The notes: a model not told the origin generated them from the sequence alone. A stretch of DNA of 64,000 nt from Candidatus Dormiibacterota bacterium (GCA_027313505.1 DAHVDN010000006.1:1-64000), one strand, 5' to 3'; positions 30,711 to 40,640 are shown, numbered from the stretch's first letter. Program-made: numbers and translations.

Positions 30711-31658
30711 TCAACTCAAGTCAGAACCGTAAATGGCTGCCAATAGCGCCAATTGAACCCAATAGCGGTTCTCGGCCTGATCGAAGACAATCGATTGCGG
30801 CCCGTCCATCACCGAGTCGGTGATCTCCTCACCGCGGTGTGCAGGCAGGCAATGCATCACCCTGACCCCCTGAGGCGCTCGTCCCAAAACACCTTCGTTT
30901 ATCTGATATGGACCAAAGTCCTGGCGCCGATCTTCGTGCTGGTCTTCCTGGCCCATACTGGTCCAAACGTCAGTGTAGATCACATTCGTGTCCTGCAGGC
31001 CCTCGTCAAGGTCGTTAGTCACCAGCACGCTTCCGCGGCCCTCGCTCCCTGACCGGCACGCCCCTGCCAGCACCACTTCGGACGGTCCGTACCCCGGTGG
31101 GGTGACGACTCGAAGGTCCAGGTCCGCCACATGAGCCGCTTCCAGCCAGGAGGCGCAGACGTTGTTGCCATCCCCCACAAACGTGATCCGAGCGCCGGCT
31201 AAGTGACCGACAGACTCCTGGACTGTCAGGCAGTCCGCGAGGATCTGGCATGGGTGACCCTGGTCCGTCATCGCGTTGATGACCGGCCCGTCCATGCTCG
31301 CCGCCAGGCCGAGGAGGTCTCTCTGCGATGGGATCCGAGCCACAAGGCCGTCCACAAACCGATCCAGGATCCTTCCCACGTCGGCAACGGACTCCCGCCG
31401 TCCCAACTCGATCTCTCGATCGAACAAAGCGATCGGGTGCCCCCCGAGGCGGTTGATTGCTGCCTCGAAAGATACTCGGGTGCGGTTACTGGGACGCAGA
31501 AAGACCATGGCTATGGAGCGTCTTCCGAGAGGTGTCCCCGGGTCGGCGCCGGACTTAAGCCGCGCCGCCATCTGGAGCAACCCACGCAGATCCTCTGGAA
31601 GCAGGTCCTTAACCGCTAGGAAGTCCTGCCCGCGAAGTCCGGTTGCCACTTGGTTCAC
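30711..31658 (-). CDS. argF: Ornithine carbamoyltransferase
   Basis: The enzyme makes citrulline from ornithine and carbamoyl phosphate in arginine synthesis, or runs in reverse in arginine catabolism. The 315-residue protein shows the carbamoyl-phosphate loop as PSNRTRVSFEAA, where most homologues have STRTR or SLRTR, then HPCQILADCLT, FVGDGNNVCASW, and the ornithine-binding YTDVWTSMGQ with the HCLPAHRGEEI loop. No other arg gene is nearby, so anabolic or catabolic use cannot be judged. The start is GTG, with a TATACT -10 about 33 bases upstream. Confidence 0.93.
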   Translation of the reverse strand: MNQVATGLRGQDFLAVKDLLPEDLRGLLQMAARLKSGADPGTPLGRRSIAMVFLRPSNRTRVSFEAAINRLGGHPIALFDREIELGRRESVADVGRILDRFVDGLVARIPSQRDLLGLAASMDGPVINAMTDQGHPCQILADCLTVQESVGHLAGARITFVGDGNNVCASWLEAAHVADLDLRVVTPPGYGPSEVVLAGACRSGSEGRGSVLVTNDLDEGLQDTNVIYTDVWTSMGQEDQHEDRRQDFGPYQINEGVLGRAPQGVRVMHCLPAHRGEEITDSVMDGPQSIVFDQAENRYWVQLALLAAIYGSDLS

Positions 31659-31690
31659 CCGTGTCTGCCGTCAGCCACTGCTCTGCCGCC

Positions 31691-31696
31691 AGTATA
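31691..31696 (-). promoter_or_regulatory. Possible -10 element for argF
   Basis: TATACT on the minus strand between rpsI and argF, with no convincing -35. It would give argF-cdaA-cdaR-glmS its own promoter separate from the ribosomal superoperon. Confidence 0.3.
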
Positions 31697-31722
31697 GGAG
31701 CGAACGACCCAGGAGCTGAGAA

Positions 31723-32127
31723 TCAGCGCTTGGTGTACTGAGGAGCTTTGCGGGCTCGCTTGAGTCCGGGCTTCTTGCGCTCCTTCATTCGAGGGTCCCG
31801 GGTCAGCAGGCCAGCTGCCTTGAGTTGGGGTCGGAGATCGGCATCCATTGCACAGAGAGCGCGGGCCAGTCCATGAGCGACTGCTCCAGCCTGACCAGCG
31901 ACCCCGCCCCCCTCCACCTTCACGGTGACGTGAAATCGATCGCTGAGCCCAGTGACCCGTAGGGGCCGAAGCGCTGCTTCCTCCAACTCGCGGCGCCCGA
32001 AGTGGCGCAACGGCTCGCGGTCATTGACCACTGCGGTTCCTTGCCCCGGATAGAGTCTCACCCTGGCCACCGCCGTCTTGCGGCGTCCCGTCCCGTAGGA
32101 ATACCGCAGTTGCTCTTCGTCGCTCAC
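31723..32127 (-). CDS. rpsI: 30S ribosomal protein S9
   Basis: S9 contacts the P-site tRNA with its C-terminal tail. The 134-residue product contains [18 protein letters not shown] near the start, [19 protein letters not shown] and the basic tail ending [11 protein letters not shown] 32127 overlaps the rplM stop as GTGA, so it is preferred to the ATG at 32148. It is the last gene of the ribosomal superoperon. Confidence 0.97.
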   Translation of the reverse strand: MSDEEQLRYSYGTGRRKTAVARVRLYPGQGTAVVNDREPLRHFGRRELEEAALRPLRVTGLSDRFHVTVKVEGGGVAGQAGAVAHGLARALCAMDADLRPQLKAAGLLTRDPRMKERKKPGLKRARKAPQYTKR

Positions 32128-32597
32128 AGGCGCACCACCTCCCCGCATTCACCGAAGCTAACCGCCACCGGCCGTTGGGCCTCGTGGGGGTGATCGGATC
32201 CCGAGTACACCTTGAGCCGCTTCAGCTGCCTGGTACCCAGGTTGTTGTGCTGCAACATTCCCCTTACCGCCTCGCGGAGAGGGAAGGTCGGGTCGCGCTT
32301 CACCACCTCGTCGTAGGTACGCTCCCGTCTGCCCCCTGGATATCCGGTGTAGTGGTCGTAGATCTTGGTGGTGCGCTTGCTGCCCGTGACCACCAGTTCT
32401 GCAGCGTTGACTACCACCACGTGGTCCCCCATCAAAGCGTGCGGAGTGAAGCTTGCAAGATGCTTTCCGCGCAAGATCCGGGCGATGTTGACGGCCAGTC
32501 GACCGAGAGTCTCGCCCCGTGCGTCCACAAGCCACCACTGCTCGGCCGCCGTAGCCTCGCTCGCTACAAAACTACGCTGCACTACCGCGCTGCTCAT
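32124..32597 (-). CDS. rplM: 50S ribosomal protein L13
   Basis: From ATG 32597, which overlaps the truA stop as ATGA and has GGGAG upstream, the product is 157 residues. Family landmarks are [33 protein letters not shown] and [21 protein letters not shown] follows. The open frame reaches 32741 but the added Ala/Arg-rich stretch is the truA shadow. Confidence 0.97.
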   Translation of the reverse strand: MSSAVVQRSFVASEATAAEQWWLVDARGETLGRLAVNIARILRGKHLASFTPHALMGDHVVVVNAAELVVTGSKRTTKIYDHYTGYPGGRRERTYDEVVKRDPTFPLREAVRGMLQHNNLGTRQLKRLKVYSGSDHPHEAQRPVAVSFGECGEVVRL

Positions 32598-33382
32598 ATG
32601 CGAACTCCCAGCATTGCTGGCCGATGGTACTCCACTCTCCACTGGTGCAGCCCGTGCGCCGGCGCGGGCTGCCACCTGCCCAGCCCTGGCTCCGGCCGCG
32701 CCAGCGCTGCGACCAACGCCGAAACAGACAACCTTCGCCATCCCACCCTAACCAGGGCACCCACCAAATTACGCAGCATTCCCCTCAAGAAGGCGTCCGC
32801 CCGAATCTCGAAGGTGATGAAGCCGTTGACCGCCGTGACCGCCGCTTCATCTACGGTTCTCCTGGTCGATCCGTCCGCCTCAGGACTCGATCCAAACTGC
32901 GCAAAGTCATGAGTACCAATCAAGGCGCCGGCCGCCTCTTGAATCGGTCCAAGCTCCAAGCCGCGGTGGAGCTGCCATGCGAAGCGGGCACCGACCGGAG
33001 ACGGTGCCTGGGCTGGTCTCACAAAGTAACGGTAGGTTCGCCGCCAAGCTTCGCGCCGCGGATCGAAACCACTCTGCGCCAGGCGGCCGCCCACGACGGC
33101 GATGTCAGCTGGCAGCTTGGAATTGCATCCCTGAACGAGGAGCTCCGGCTGAGGGGTCCCGACCAACTCAAATGCCACCACCTGGCCGTGAGCATGCACC
33201 CCGGCGTCGGTCCTGCCGGCCGCGCGCAGCCGCGGCCTCTCCCCGGTGACGGCAGCTAGCGCTTCAGCGAATCGGCCAGCCACCGTCGCGACCCCAGGCT
33301 GAGCTTGCCAGCCGTGGTAGTTGGTTCCTTCGTATGCGAGCTCCATCCGATAGGTGGCGGGAGCTGAACTCACAACGCTCAC
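32594..33382 (-). CDS. truA: tRNA pseudouridine(38-40) synthase TruA
   Basis: TruA isomerises U38, U39 and U40 in tRNA anticodon arms. The 262-residue protein has the catalytic Asp59 in AAGRTDAGVHAHGQ, the N-terminal YEGTNYHGWQAQPG and the C-terminal FLRGMLRNLVGALVRVG. It overlaps rplQ (ATGA) upstream and rplM downstream, a frequent place for truA at the end of the alpha operon. Confidence 0.96.
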   Translation of the reverse strand: MSVVSSAPATYRMELAYEGTNYHGWQAQPGVATVAGRFAEALAAVTGERPRLRAAGRTDAGVHAHGQVVAFELVGTPQPELLVQGCNSKLPADIAVVGGRLAQSGFDPRREAWRRTYRYFVRPAQAPSPVGARFAWQLHRGLELGPIQEAAGALIGTHDFAQFGSSPEADGSTRRTVDEAAVTAVNGFITFEIRADAFLRGMLRNLVGALVRVGWRRLSVSALVAALARPEPGLGRWQPAPAHGLHQWRVEYHRPAMLGVRI

Positions 33383-33732
33383 TCCACAAATTCCATGATC
33401 ACAACCGGCGCCCCATCCCCCTGCCGGGTGCCGTTGCCAATGATCCGAGTGTAGCCTCCGGGCCGATCACGGAACTGCTCGGCGTACTGAGTAAAAAGCT
33501 TCGCCGCCACATCCTCTCGCGTGACCACCCTGGCGACCCGTCGACGGGCGTGGAGGTCATCCGTCTTGGCAGTTGTGACCAGCTTCTCCACCCAGCGGCG
33601 GATCTCCTTGGCTTTGGCCTCGGTCGTCTCGATTCGTCCGTGTTCGAACAAGGCAGTGGCCAAGTTCTTAGTGAGGGCGATTCGGTGGGCGGAGGTGCGC
33701 CCGAGCTTCCTTCCAGACTTGAGGTGACGCAT
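33379..33732 (-). CDS. rplQ: 50S ribosomal protein L17
   Basis: The 117-residue protein begins MRHLKSGRKLGRTSAHRIAL and carries LFEHGRIETTEAKAKEIRRW and the C-terminal GYTRIIGNGTRQGD, all typical of bL17. It follows rpoA by 5 bases, as in most bacterial alpha operons. Confidence 0.97.
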   Translation of the reverse strand: MRHLKSGRKLGRTSAHRIALTKNLATALFEHGRIETTEAKAKEIRRWVEKLVTTAKTDDLHARRRVARVVTREDVAAKLFTQYAEQFRDRPGGYTRIIGNGTRQGDGAPVVIMEFVE

Positions 33733-33737
33733 AGCCC

Positions 33738-34709
33738 CTAGCGATCCCCCGACTGGAAGATGGACTCGATTTCCTCCTCGGGAACAAAGCCCTTGGCGAC
33801 CAACTTTTGCTTGATCTCGTCGAGAGACTTGGTGCCGAAATTGCGAAGAGCCAGCAGCTCCTCTAGACGCATTGACAGGAGCTCACCAACTTTGCTGATG
33901 TCATTTGCCTTAAGGCAGTTCAGAGCCCGGACGCTGAGCTCCAACTCCTCAACGGGGACCGCCCCAAGCCTGGTCTGCAGATCGGTACCGGCCGCCGCGG
34001 ACTCGGTTGCGGCCGTCAGGCTTTCACCGAAGCTCGAGAAGAGGTCCAAGTGGCGGGTGTAATACTGGGCGGCATGGCTGACGGCCTCCACCGGACTGAT
34101 CGTCCCGTTCGTCCACACCTCCAAGACCAGCTTCTCCCAGTCAGTGTCCTGACCGACCCGTGTCTTCTCCACCAGGAAGTTGGCCTTGACCACGGGGGTG
34201 AAGATGGAATCAACCGGGATCACCCCGATCGGTTGCCCTTCCTTTTTGTTCTTCTCAGCCGGGGTATAACCACGGCCCCTCTCCACAGTCAGGTCCATGC
34301 GCAGCCTGGCCTGAGCTCCGTCCAATGTACATAGGTACAGATCGGGATTGGCGATCTCTACATCACTGTTAGGAGAAATGTCTGCGGCCGTGACCCGCTT
34401 GCCCCCGTGGACCTCCAGCGTGAGGTGCGCGCCCTCTGGGTTGTGGCAGGTCAGACTCAGCTGCTTGAGATTGAGCAGGATCTCCCCAACATCTTCCTTG
34501 ACGTGCTTGATGCTCGAGAACTCGTGAGCGACGCCGTCGATGGACACGGCCGTCACCGCGGCGCCGGTCAAGGACGAGAGCAGCACCCGGCGCAGCGAGT
34601 TGCCCAGAGTCGTGCCATATCCTGTCTCCAGGGGCTCGATCTCAAAGCGCCCGTGATCGGTCGAGCTTAGGACCTCGTGTACTGTCGGTTGAATCGCAGT
34701 CTCTGGCAT
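33738..34709 (-). CDS. rpoA: DNA-directed RNA polymerase alpha subunit
   Basis: The 323-residue alpha subunit dimerises to nucleate RNA polymerase and contacts UP elements and activators through its C-terminal domain. The N-terminal domain shows EPLETGYGTTLGNSLRRVLLSS, the middle PVVKANFLVEKTRVGQ, and the C-terminal domain ELSVRALNCLKANDISKVGELL with NFGTKSLDEIKQKLVAKGF. Length is normal. Confidence 0.98.
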   Translation of the reverse strand: MPETAIQPTVHEVLSSTDHGRFEIEPLETGYGTTLGNSLRRVLLSSLTGAAVTAVSIDGVAHEFSSIKHVKEDVGEILLNLKQLSLTCHNPEGAHLTLEVHGGKRVTAADISPNSDVEIANPDLYLCTLDGAQARLRMDLTVERGRGYTPAEKNKKEGQPIGVIPVDSIFTPVVKANFLVEKTRVGQDTDWEKLVLEVWTNGTISPVEAVSHAAQYYTRHLDLFSSFGESLTAATESAAAGTDLQTRLGAVPVEELELSVRALNCLKANDISKVGELLSMRLEELLALRNFGTKSLDEIKQKLVAKGFVPEEEIESIFQSGDR

Positions 34710-34754
34710 GTGAAGTAATTTCCTCGTGACTGAAGGGCGTGGATGCCCCGGTGG

Positions 34755-35387
34755 TTAGCGGGAGTACCACTCGACGATCAATTGCTCGTCGATGCTGGTC
34801 TCCATCTCCCCGCGCTCTGGATGCCGGCTGACGTCAACGCGGAACTCCTGAGGATATAGAGTGAGCCAGCTCGGGACCGCCTGGCCCCCGCGGAATTCCA
34901 CGGAGCGGCGAATGGGCTCCAACTCGCGACTCCGTTCCCGCACCTGAACGACCTGTCCGGTCCGAAGCTGATAGGAAGGGATGTTCACAGCCCTCCCATC
35001 CACTTGGAAGTGCCGGTGTGACACCAGCTGACGAGCCTCCCGTCGCGAGGAAGCGAACCCCGCCCGGTACACGACGTTGTCAAGACGCTGCTCCAACATC
35101 TGCAGCAACACCGTGCCGGTGACCCCTTTTCCGTGTGAGGCGTCGTCGAAGTAGTTCTGGAACTGAGTCTCGAGCACCCCGTATATTCGGCGGCCCCGCT
35201 GCTTAGCTCGCAGCTGGATCCCGTACTCGCTGATGCGCCGTCGTCGAGCCAGCCCATGCTGACCTGGAGGGGTCGCATTGCGTTTGGTGAACGTGCATCG
35301 GTCACCGACACACTTCTCGCCCTTTAAGAAGAGCTTGACCCCCTCCCGTCGGCAGAGCCGGCAGACCGGAGCGTGCGGATTTGCCAT
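34755..35387 (-). CDS. rpsD: 30S ribosomal protein S4 (zinc-binding form)
   Basis: From ATG 35387 the product is 210 residues; the frame is open to 35543 but the extension is not S4. S4 nucleates 30S assembly. The N-terminus carries C9, C12, C26 and C31, a complete zinc site, so this is the C+ form. The S4 RNA-binding domain is seen as MLEQRLDNVVYRAGFASSRREARQLVSH. An atypical spacer of 45 bases separates it from rpoA. Confidence 0.97.
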   Translation of the reverse strand: MANPHAPVCRLCRREGVKLFLKGEKCVGDRCTFTKRNATPPGQHGLARRRRISEYGIQLRAKQRGRRIYGVLETQFQNYFDDASHGKGVTGTVLLQMLEQRLDNVVYRAGFASSRREARQLVSHRHFQVDGRAVNIPSYQLRTGQVVQVRERSRELEPIRRSVEFRGGQAVPSWLTLYPQEFRVDVSRHPERGEMETSIDEQLIVEWYSR

Positions 35388-35397
35388 ATCAGCCCCC

Positions 35398-35793
35398 TCA
35401 GACTCGGCGCCGCTTTGGCGGGCGACATCCGTTGTGCGGCACCGGGGTGACGTCGACGATCGCGCTGATCTCGAGCCCGGCGGCCTGCAGCGAACGTATC
35501 GCCGCCTCACGCCCTGATCCCGGCCCTTTGACCAGCACTTCAATTGACTTCAGTCCATGTTCCATGGCCCTCTTCGCCGCACTCTCAGCGGTGACCTGTG
35601 CCGCGAACGGAGTGCTCTTTCGAGAGCCCTTGAATCCTGAGGACCCGGCACTCCCCGAGGCGATGACATTGCCCTGAGGATCCGTCAAAGTGACAATCGT
35701 GTTGTTGAAGGTGCTGAGCACGTGCGCCTGGCCAACCGCGATGTTTTTGCGCTCGCGGCGCCGGGTCCGAACCACCTTCTTCTTCTTCGCCAA
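35398..35793 (-). CDS. rpsK: 30S ribosomal protein S11
   Basis: The 131-residue protein has a basic N-terminus, then [19 protein letters not shown] and the C-terminal [18 protein letters not shown] that is nearly invariant in uS11. It stabilises the 16S 690 loop at the platform. Confidence 0.98.
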   Translation of the reverse strand: MAKKKKVVRTRRRERKNIAVGQAHVLSTFNNTIVTLTDPQGNVIASGSAGSSGFKGSRKSTPFAAQVTAESAAKRAMEHGLKSIEVLVKGPGSGREAAIRSLQAAGLEISAIVDVTPVPHNGCRPPKRRRV

Positions 35794-35837
35794 ACCGTCT
35801 CCTCGACTAATTGCGGCCCGAGCCCCGGACCAACTGG

Positions 35838-36221
35838 CTACTTGCCCTTCTTCCGCCGCACGCCGACTGTCTTGCGTGGACCGCGGCGGGAACGCGCATT
35901 GGTCCTCGTACGCTGCCCCCGGACCGGGAGGCCCCTACGATGCCGAAGGCCACGGTAGGTACCAATCTCCATCAATCGCTTGATGTTGAGAGCCACCAAG
36001 CGACGGAGGTCTCCCTCTACCCGACCCGGCAACTCCTTGGCAACCACATCACGGAGGCGGCTGACTTGGACCTCGGTTAGATCGTTCACCTTCACCCCGG
36101 GATCGATTTGGGCAATCCGTAGAAGCCGATGGCTGGTCGTCAGCCCGATCCCGAAAACGTAGGTCAGCCCGATTTCTATGCGCTTGTCCCTGGGTAGGTC
36201 CACACCGGCAATGCGAGCCAT
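35838..36221 (-). CDS. rpsM: 30S ribosomal protein S13
   Basis: The 127-residue product begins [21 protein letters not shown], has [17 protein letters not shown] and a basic tail ending GVRRKKGK. S13 lies in the 30S head and contacts P-site tRNA and the L5 bridge. Confidence 0.98.
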   Translation of the reverse strand: MARIAGVDLPRDKRIEIGLTYVFGIGLTTSHRLLRIAQIDPGVKVNDLTEVQVSRLRDVVAKELPGRVEGDLRRLVALNIKRLMEIGTYRGLRHRRGLPVRGQRTRTNARSRRGPRKTVGVRRKKGK

Positions 36222-36228
36222 CCTTCTC

Positions 36229-36342
36229 CTACCCCTGCCGCTGCTTGTGCTTGGGGTTTTCGCAAATCACGCGGACCGTGCCGGAACGCCGAATGACCTT
36301 GCATTTGTCGCAGATCCTCTTAACCGACGCCCGGACCTTCAT
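36229..36342 (-). CDS. rpmJ: 50S ribosomal protein L36 (zinc-binding form)
   Basis: This 37-codon gene reads [15 protein letters not shown], then [10 protein letters not shown] and ends KHKQRQG. C11, C14, C27 and H32 form the zinc site of the C+ type bL36. It sits between infA and rpsM, its normal place, 7 bases before rpsM. Confidence 0.97.
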   Translation of the reverse strand: MKVRASVKRICDKCKVIRRSGTVRVICENPKHKQRQG

Positions 36343-36370
36343 CGCCAACTCCTAAGGGATTAAGTCGCCG

Positions 36371-36595
36371 TCAAACCAACCGGGTGAGGATTCTTCCCCG
36401 ACCCGGATCGGTGGCCGATCTCTCGACCATTACCCTATCTCCCGGAAGGAGTCGAACACTCGCCAAGCGAGCCCGACCGGATGCATGCGCCACCATCTTG
36501 TCCCCGCCCTCCAACTCGACCCGAAAGAGCGAGTTTGGCAAGGGCTCAAGGATTCGACCCCGGAGAACACCGGGCTCGTTCAAGTTGGAGGGCAC
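36371..36595 (-). CDS. infA: Translation initiation factor IF-1
   Basis: IF-1 is a single S1-like OB domain that blocks the A site during initiation. The 74-residue product shows LEPLPNSLFRVELEGGDKMVAH and LLPGDRVMVERS, which are diagnostic. The start is GTG. It lies between map and rpmJ as in many Gram-positive and Chloroflexi-like genomes. Confidence 0.95.
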   Translation of the reverse strand: MPSNLNEPGVLRGRILEPLPNSLFRVELEGGDKMVAHASGRARLASVRLLPGDRVMVERSATDPGRGRILTRLV

Positions 36596-36652
36596 ACAAA
36601 AGCCCGAGCAGACTTCGCCCGCAGAGAGTATAGCCGATCCGAAGAGTTGGAA

Positions 36653-37423
36653 TCACGCAAGGCTGGCAACTCGGGGGGCAAGAGTGGTCAGCACCTCTGG
36701 CCCCGACTCGGTAATGGCGATCGAATGTTCGAAGTAACACGACCGACGACCGTCGGCAGTGACCACTGTCCAGCCATCCGGACGCACGACCGTCCCCGGT
36801 TCGCCCTCGTTCACGATCGGCTCTATGGCGATGCACAGGCCAGGGCGGATCTCGACCCCCTTACCCGAGGTGCCGTGATTGGGTACCTCCGGATCCTCGT
36901 GCATGTCCCGTCCGATCCCGTGTCCGGTGTAACCCCTCACAATCGAGAAGCCGTTCTTCTCCACGTGACTCTGGACCGCATGACTGATATCTCCAATCCG
37001 ATTGCCAGGCTGAGCTGCCGCGATCCCCAGACGCAGAGCCTCCCGGGTCACCTCGATGAGCCGTGCCGACTCCGGCTCGATCTGCCCACATCCCAGAGTG
37101 ATCCCGGCATCTGCCCACCAGTCCCGATACACCAGGCCGCAGTCGAGACTCACCAGATCCCCCTCCTTGATCCGAAGACCGTCAGGGATGCCGTGTACGA
37201 CTTGGTCGTTCACAGAAACGCAAAGATGCTTTGGGAAGCCGTCATAGCCCAGGAAACCAGGAAAACAGCCTCGACGACGGATCTCTCGGTTGGCCGCCCG
37301 GTCCAGCTCGGAGGTGGTCGCTCCCGGTTGAACCAATTGAGCCAGGACCTCGAGGACCTCGGCCAGGAGCCGTCCGGCATGGCGCATGAGGGCGATCTCC
37401 TCTGGTCGCTTGAGAATGATCAC
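36653..37423 (-). CDS. map: Methionine aminopeptidase, type I
   Basis: The enzyme removes N-terminal Met from nascent proteins. The 256-residue pita-bread fold has all five metal ligands: D94 (SLDCG), D105 (ADAGIT), H168 (TGHGIG), E201 (AIEPI) and E232 (FEHSIA). Its ATG overlaps the adk stop as ATGA. Confidence 0.97.
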   Translation of the reverse strand: MIILKRPEEIALMRHAGRLLAEVLEVLAQLVQPGATTSELDRAANREIRRRGCFPGFLGYDGFPKHLCVSVNDQVVHGIPDGLRIKEGDLVSLDCGLVYRDWWADAGITLGCGQIEPESARLIEVTREALRLGIAAAQPGNRIGDISHAVQSHVEKNGFSIVRGYTGHGIGRDMHEDPEVPNHGTSGKGVEIRPGLCIAIEPIVNEGEPGTVVRPDGWTVVTADGRRSCYFEHSIAITESGPEVLTTLAPRVASLA

Positions 37424-38001
37424 AAAAGAACTCGAAGGAGACTGGAATTAACCTCGGCCACCGGCGCAACTCCGCTGATTTTGACCACGGGCACCTGATC
37501 CGCCAGATACGCCAGCACAGGTTCTGTCTGGTCGCGATAGATGGCAAGTCGCTCCGTCACCACCTCGGGCCGGTCATCCTCACGGTGCTCGACGCCCGAC
37601 CTCCGAGATAGCCGCTCGACGAGTTCCTCGGTGGGTACGTCCAACACCACCACCAGATCGAGCGGCCGATCGATCTGCGCGAGCAACTCCTGTAGGGCAC
37701 GAGCCTGCGCGACAGTCCGGGGAAAGCCGTCAAGCACAAATCCGGTGCCGACCGCTCCCTGCTCTAACCGGTGCCGGATCATCCCCACGATCACCTCGTC
37801 CGGCACCAGCTTGCCGGCAGCCATGTATGAGGAGGCCATCTTTCCCAGCTCAGTTCCCGCTGCCCGGTGCTCGCGGAGCATGTCGCCCGGCGCGATGTGC
37901 TCAAGCCCTTGATGCCTTTGCAGAAGGTCCGCCTGCGTTCCCTTGCCCGAGCCCGGCGGGCCAAACAGGATCAGGTTCCGCTTAAGTCCATTCCCCTCCA
38001 T
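37420..38001 (-). CDS. adk: Adenylate kinase
   Basis: The enzyme interconverts ATP + AMP and two ADP. The 193-residue protein has the P-loop GPPGSGKGTQ (14-23), the AMP site GDMLREH, and FVLDGFPRT. The lid is the short type (RSGVEHREDDRPE) without zinc cysteines, unlike the long-lid enzymes of many Gram-positives. It lies between secY and map in the classic order. Confidence 0.97.
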   Translation of the reverse strand: MEGNGLKRNLILFGPPGSGKGTQADLLQRHQGLEHIAPGDMLREHRAAGTELGKMASSYMAAGKLVPDEVIVGMIRHRLEQGAVGTGFVLDGFPRTVAQARALQELLAQIDRPLDLVVVLDVPTEELVERLSRRSGVEHREDDRPEVVTERLAIYRDQTEPVLAYLADQVPVVKISGVAPVAEVNSSLLRVLL

Positions 38002-38009
38002 CTCATCCC

Positions 38010-39362
38010 TCAGCGAATGAAGCCCCGGTACTGCCGCATCAGCAACTGGGTCTCCAACTGTTTCATGGTGTCCAGGGACACCCCCACCACGATCAGGACG
38101 GCCGTGCCGCCGAGATAGAGGCCGCTATTGGGCTGCTGGCCGGTTAGGAATGCGGTCAGCAGCGGGAGCACCACCGTCACCACCCCCAGGAAGATCGCGC
38201 CTGCCAATGTGATCCGGCTCATCACCCGAGCCAGATATTGAGCGGTGGCAGCGCCCGGCCGGATTCCCGGAATATAGGTCGCGGACTTCTTCAAGTTGTC
38301 CGCGGCGTCGTCGGGGTCGAACGTGACCGCGGTGTAGAAAAAGGTGAACCCCATTATGAGGGCGAAGTAAATCACCTCATATCCGATGTCCACGGCCAGA
38401 TTCGGCCCCACTGGGTTCCAGTAGGTATGGAACCAGGTCGCCGCCTGGCCGATCACCCCCCCGGACTGCCCAACCGGAGGCAAGAAGAAGTTCGCGAATA
38501 GGGTTGGGAAGAACATGATCGAGATGGCAAAAATGATTGGAATAACTCCAGCCTGGTTGACTCGAAGCGGCAAAAAGCTGCTCCGACCCTGATAGACCTG
38601 CCGGCCCACAACACGCTGTGATGACTGGATGGGAATCTTGCGCGTCGCCTGCTGCACGAAAATAATCCCTGCAGCGACCAAGATCCCGATGATCGCGAAG
38701 ACAAAGATCGTGAACGTTTGGCTGTGCCCGCCGTTGGTGAAGGTGATCAGCCCGTTGGGAATCTGCGCCACGATCCCGGTCATGATGATGATAGACACCC
38801 CATTTCCCAGCCCATACTCAGTGATCAGTTCCCCGAACCACATCATCACGACCGTGCCCCCGGTGAGAATGATGATGATCCCCACGGTCGCAGGAAATGA
38901 GGTATTTGGCGAGAGGATGTTCTGGCCCCGGAAGGTGTAGGTCTCGAAGAGGCGGGTGTACCCGAAGGATTGAAGAAGGGCCAACCCGACAGTCATGTAA
39001 CGGGCGTACTGGGTGAGCCGACGCCTTCCCAGGTCACCTTCCTTCGACATCTCCTTGACTCGGGTGGAGATGACGGTCATCAACTGCATGATGATCGTGG
39101 CATTGATGTAGGGGTTCAAGCCCAGTGCCACGATCGAGATACCAGCATTGGACCCGGTGCTGAACCCACTTCCTGAGAATAGGTTGACCAGCCCCAGAAT
39201 GCTGTTGCTGTCGAAGAGTTGCTTCAAGACCCCGCCGTTGACGCCCGGAATGGTTACCGAAGCCAACATCCGGAACACGACGATGAGACCGATCGTGATC
39301 AGGAGCTTGCGGCGAAGCTCAGGGACCTGCATGGCGGCGCGAAGGGCACCGAACAGGTTCAT
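38010..39362 (-). CDS. secY: Preprotein translocase subunit SecY
   Basis: SecY forms the protein-conducting channel. The 450-residue protein has ten expected membrane spans, the plug region after helix 1 (IPGVNGGVLKQLF), GLNPYINATIIMQLM, the cytosolic loop QQATRKIPIQSSQRVVGRQ and GIRPGAATAQYLARVMSR near the C-terminus. Its ATG overlaps the rplO stop as ATGA. Confidence 0.98.
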   Translation of the reverse strand: MNLFGALRAAMQVPELRRKLLITIGLIVVFRMLASVTIPGVNGGVLKQLFDSNSILGLVNLFSGSGFSTGSNAGISIVALGLNPYINATIIMQLMTVISTRVKEMSKEGDLGRRRLTQYARYMTVGLALLQSFGYTRLFETYTFRGQNILSPNTSFPATVGIIIILTGGTVVMMWFGELITEYGLGNGVSIIIMTGIVAQIPNGLITFTNGGHSQTFTIFVFAIIGILVAAGIIFVQQATRKIPIQSSQRVVGRQVYQGRSSFLPLRVNQAGVIPIIFAISIMFFPTLFANFFLPPVGQSGGVIGQAATWFHTYWNPVGPNLAVDIGYEVIYFALIMGFTFFYTAVTFDPDDAADNLKKSATYIPGIRPGAATAQYLARVMSRITLAGAIFLGVVTVVLPLLTAFLTGQQPNSGLYLGGTAVLIVVGVSLDTMKQLETQLLMRQYRGFIR

Positions 39363-39859
39363 GGCTCGCTAACCTGCCCTCCGTCGGACGACTCGGGCCC
39401 CCCTTCTTCTGATTCGTCCACGAGCTCCACCTTGCCGCCCGCCGCTTCCACGGCGGCGCGAGCCGACCGACTGACGCGGTGGACCCGAACGGTTAGCCGT
39501 GGAGGTGACCCTCCACCGCCCAACAACTTCACCGGACGGCGCGTGTGCCGAACCAATCCCACCTGGTTGAGCAGCTCCGGCCCGACTATGGCGCCGGCCT
39601 CGAACCGGTGCAGGTCCCGGCAGTTCACGACCTGATACTCAGTCCGGAAGCGGTTGTAGAAACCCCGTAACTTGGGCACCCTCTGAGTAAGAGGCATCTG
39701 CCCCCCCTCAAAGCCCCTGGGCAAACTCCAGGAGGTCCGCGATCCCTGTCCTTTCTGCCCGCGCCCCGCGGTCTTGCCTCCGCCAGCGGAGATCCCTCGG
39801 CCCACCCTCTTGCGCGGGCGTCGACTCCCCTTGGCAGGTCGAACCTCATCCAGCCTCAT
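39359..39859 (-). CDS. rplO: 50S ribosomal protein L15
   Basis: The 166-residue protein has the Gly-rich basic N-terminal extension ([22 protein letters not shown]) that reaches into 23S rRNA, then [19 protein letters not shown]. Its C-terminus has about 15 extra acidic residues beyond the fold. It overlaps rpmD and secY by four bases each. Confidence 0.97.
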   Translation of the reverse strand: MRLDEVRPAKGSRRPRKRVGRGISAGGGKTAGRGQKGQGSRTSWSLPRGFEGGQMPLTQRVPKLRGFYNRFRTEYQVVNCRDLHRFEAGAIVGPELLNQVGLVRHTRRPVKLLGGGGSPPRLTVRVHRVSRSARAAVEAAGGKVELVDESEEGGPESSDGGQVSEP

Positions 39860-40077
39860 TTGACGACTCCGCCACTCGACGTGGCCGCAACCTCTTCGAC
39901 CCTAAGGAGGTGAGGCACCGTGGAGATCATCCCGCGGATGGCAGGGTTGTCCGGGTGCTCAACAGTCTGGTGCAACCGCTTGAGCCCAAGAGCCGCGATT
40001 GTGCGCTTCTGGTTCTCCGCATATCCTATGGCACTCTTTGTCCAGGTGACCTTGAGGGCCGACCGAATCTCACTCAC
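39856..40077 (-). CDS. rpmD: 50S ribosomal protein L30
   Basis: From GTG 40077, which overlaps the rpsE stop by 8 bases, the product is 73 residues: [32 protein letters not shown] sequence typical of uL30, then [22 protein letters not shown]. The frame is open to 40125 but the added residues fall in the rpsE coding region. Confidence 0.94.
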   Translation of the reverse strand: MSEIRSALKVTWTKSAIGYAENQKRTIAALGLKRLHQTVEHPDNPAIRGMISTVPHLLRVEEVAATSSGGVVK

Positions 40078-40630
40078 CGGGCGTGTCACCCACCTGGGCT
40101 GCTGCTTGAGACGATCGCAGCCCAAGCTCGGCCAGCGTCCGGCCCCGCAAGTGCGCCACGGTCTCGGCGGTCCTCAACTCCTTGAGGGCCTCAATGGTGG
40201 CTCGGACCGTGTTGATCGGATTGTCGCTACCAAGCGATTTGGTCAGGATGTCTTTGATCCCGGCTAGCTCTACCACCGCCCTCATGGCTCCCCCGGAGAT
40301 AACCCCAGTACCCGGCGATGCGGGACGGAGGAGGACTCGCGCCGCCCCTTCCTTGCGCAGAACCGCGTGCGGGATCGTCCGCCCCACCATCGGCACCTGG
40401 ATCATGTGCTTCTTGGCGTCATCGACACCCTTGCGAATCGCCTCGGGCACCTCCCCGGCCTTACCGAGCCCGGCTCCGACACGGCCTGCGCCGTCGCCGA
40501 CCACAACCAGCGCGCTGAAGGAGAACCGACGGCCTCCTTGAACTACCTTTGCAACCCGATTCAGGCTCACCACCCGTTCGGCGAACTCTCCCCGGGCCTC
40601 CCGGTCGGCGCGCGCAATGTTCATGCTCAT
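40070..40630 (-). CDS. rpsE: 30S ribosomal protein S5
   Basis: The 186-residue protein shows the S5 RNA-binding domain ([39 protein letters not shown]) and the C-terminal domain with [13 protein letters not shown] and [15 protein letters not shown]5 supports decoding fidelity with S4 and S12. Confidence 0.97.
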   Translation of the reverse strand: MSMNIARADREARGEFAERVVSLNRVAKVVQGGRRFSFSALVVVGDGAGRVGAGLGKAGEVPEAIRKGVDDAKKHMIQVPMVGRTIPHAVLRKEGAARVLLRPASPGTGVISGGAMRAVVELAGIKDILTKSLGSDNPINTVRATIEALKELRTAETVAHLRGRTLAELGLRSSQAAAQVGDTPGE

Positions 40631-40640
40631 GAAATACTGC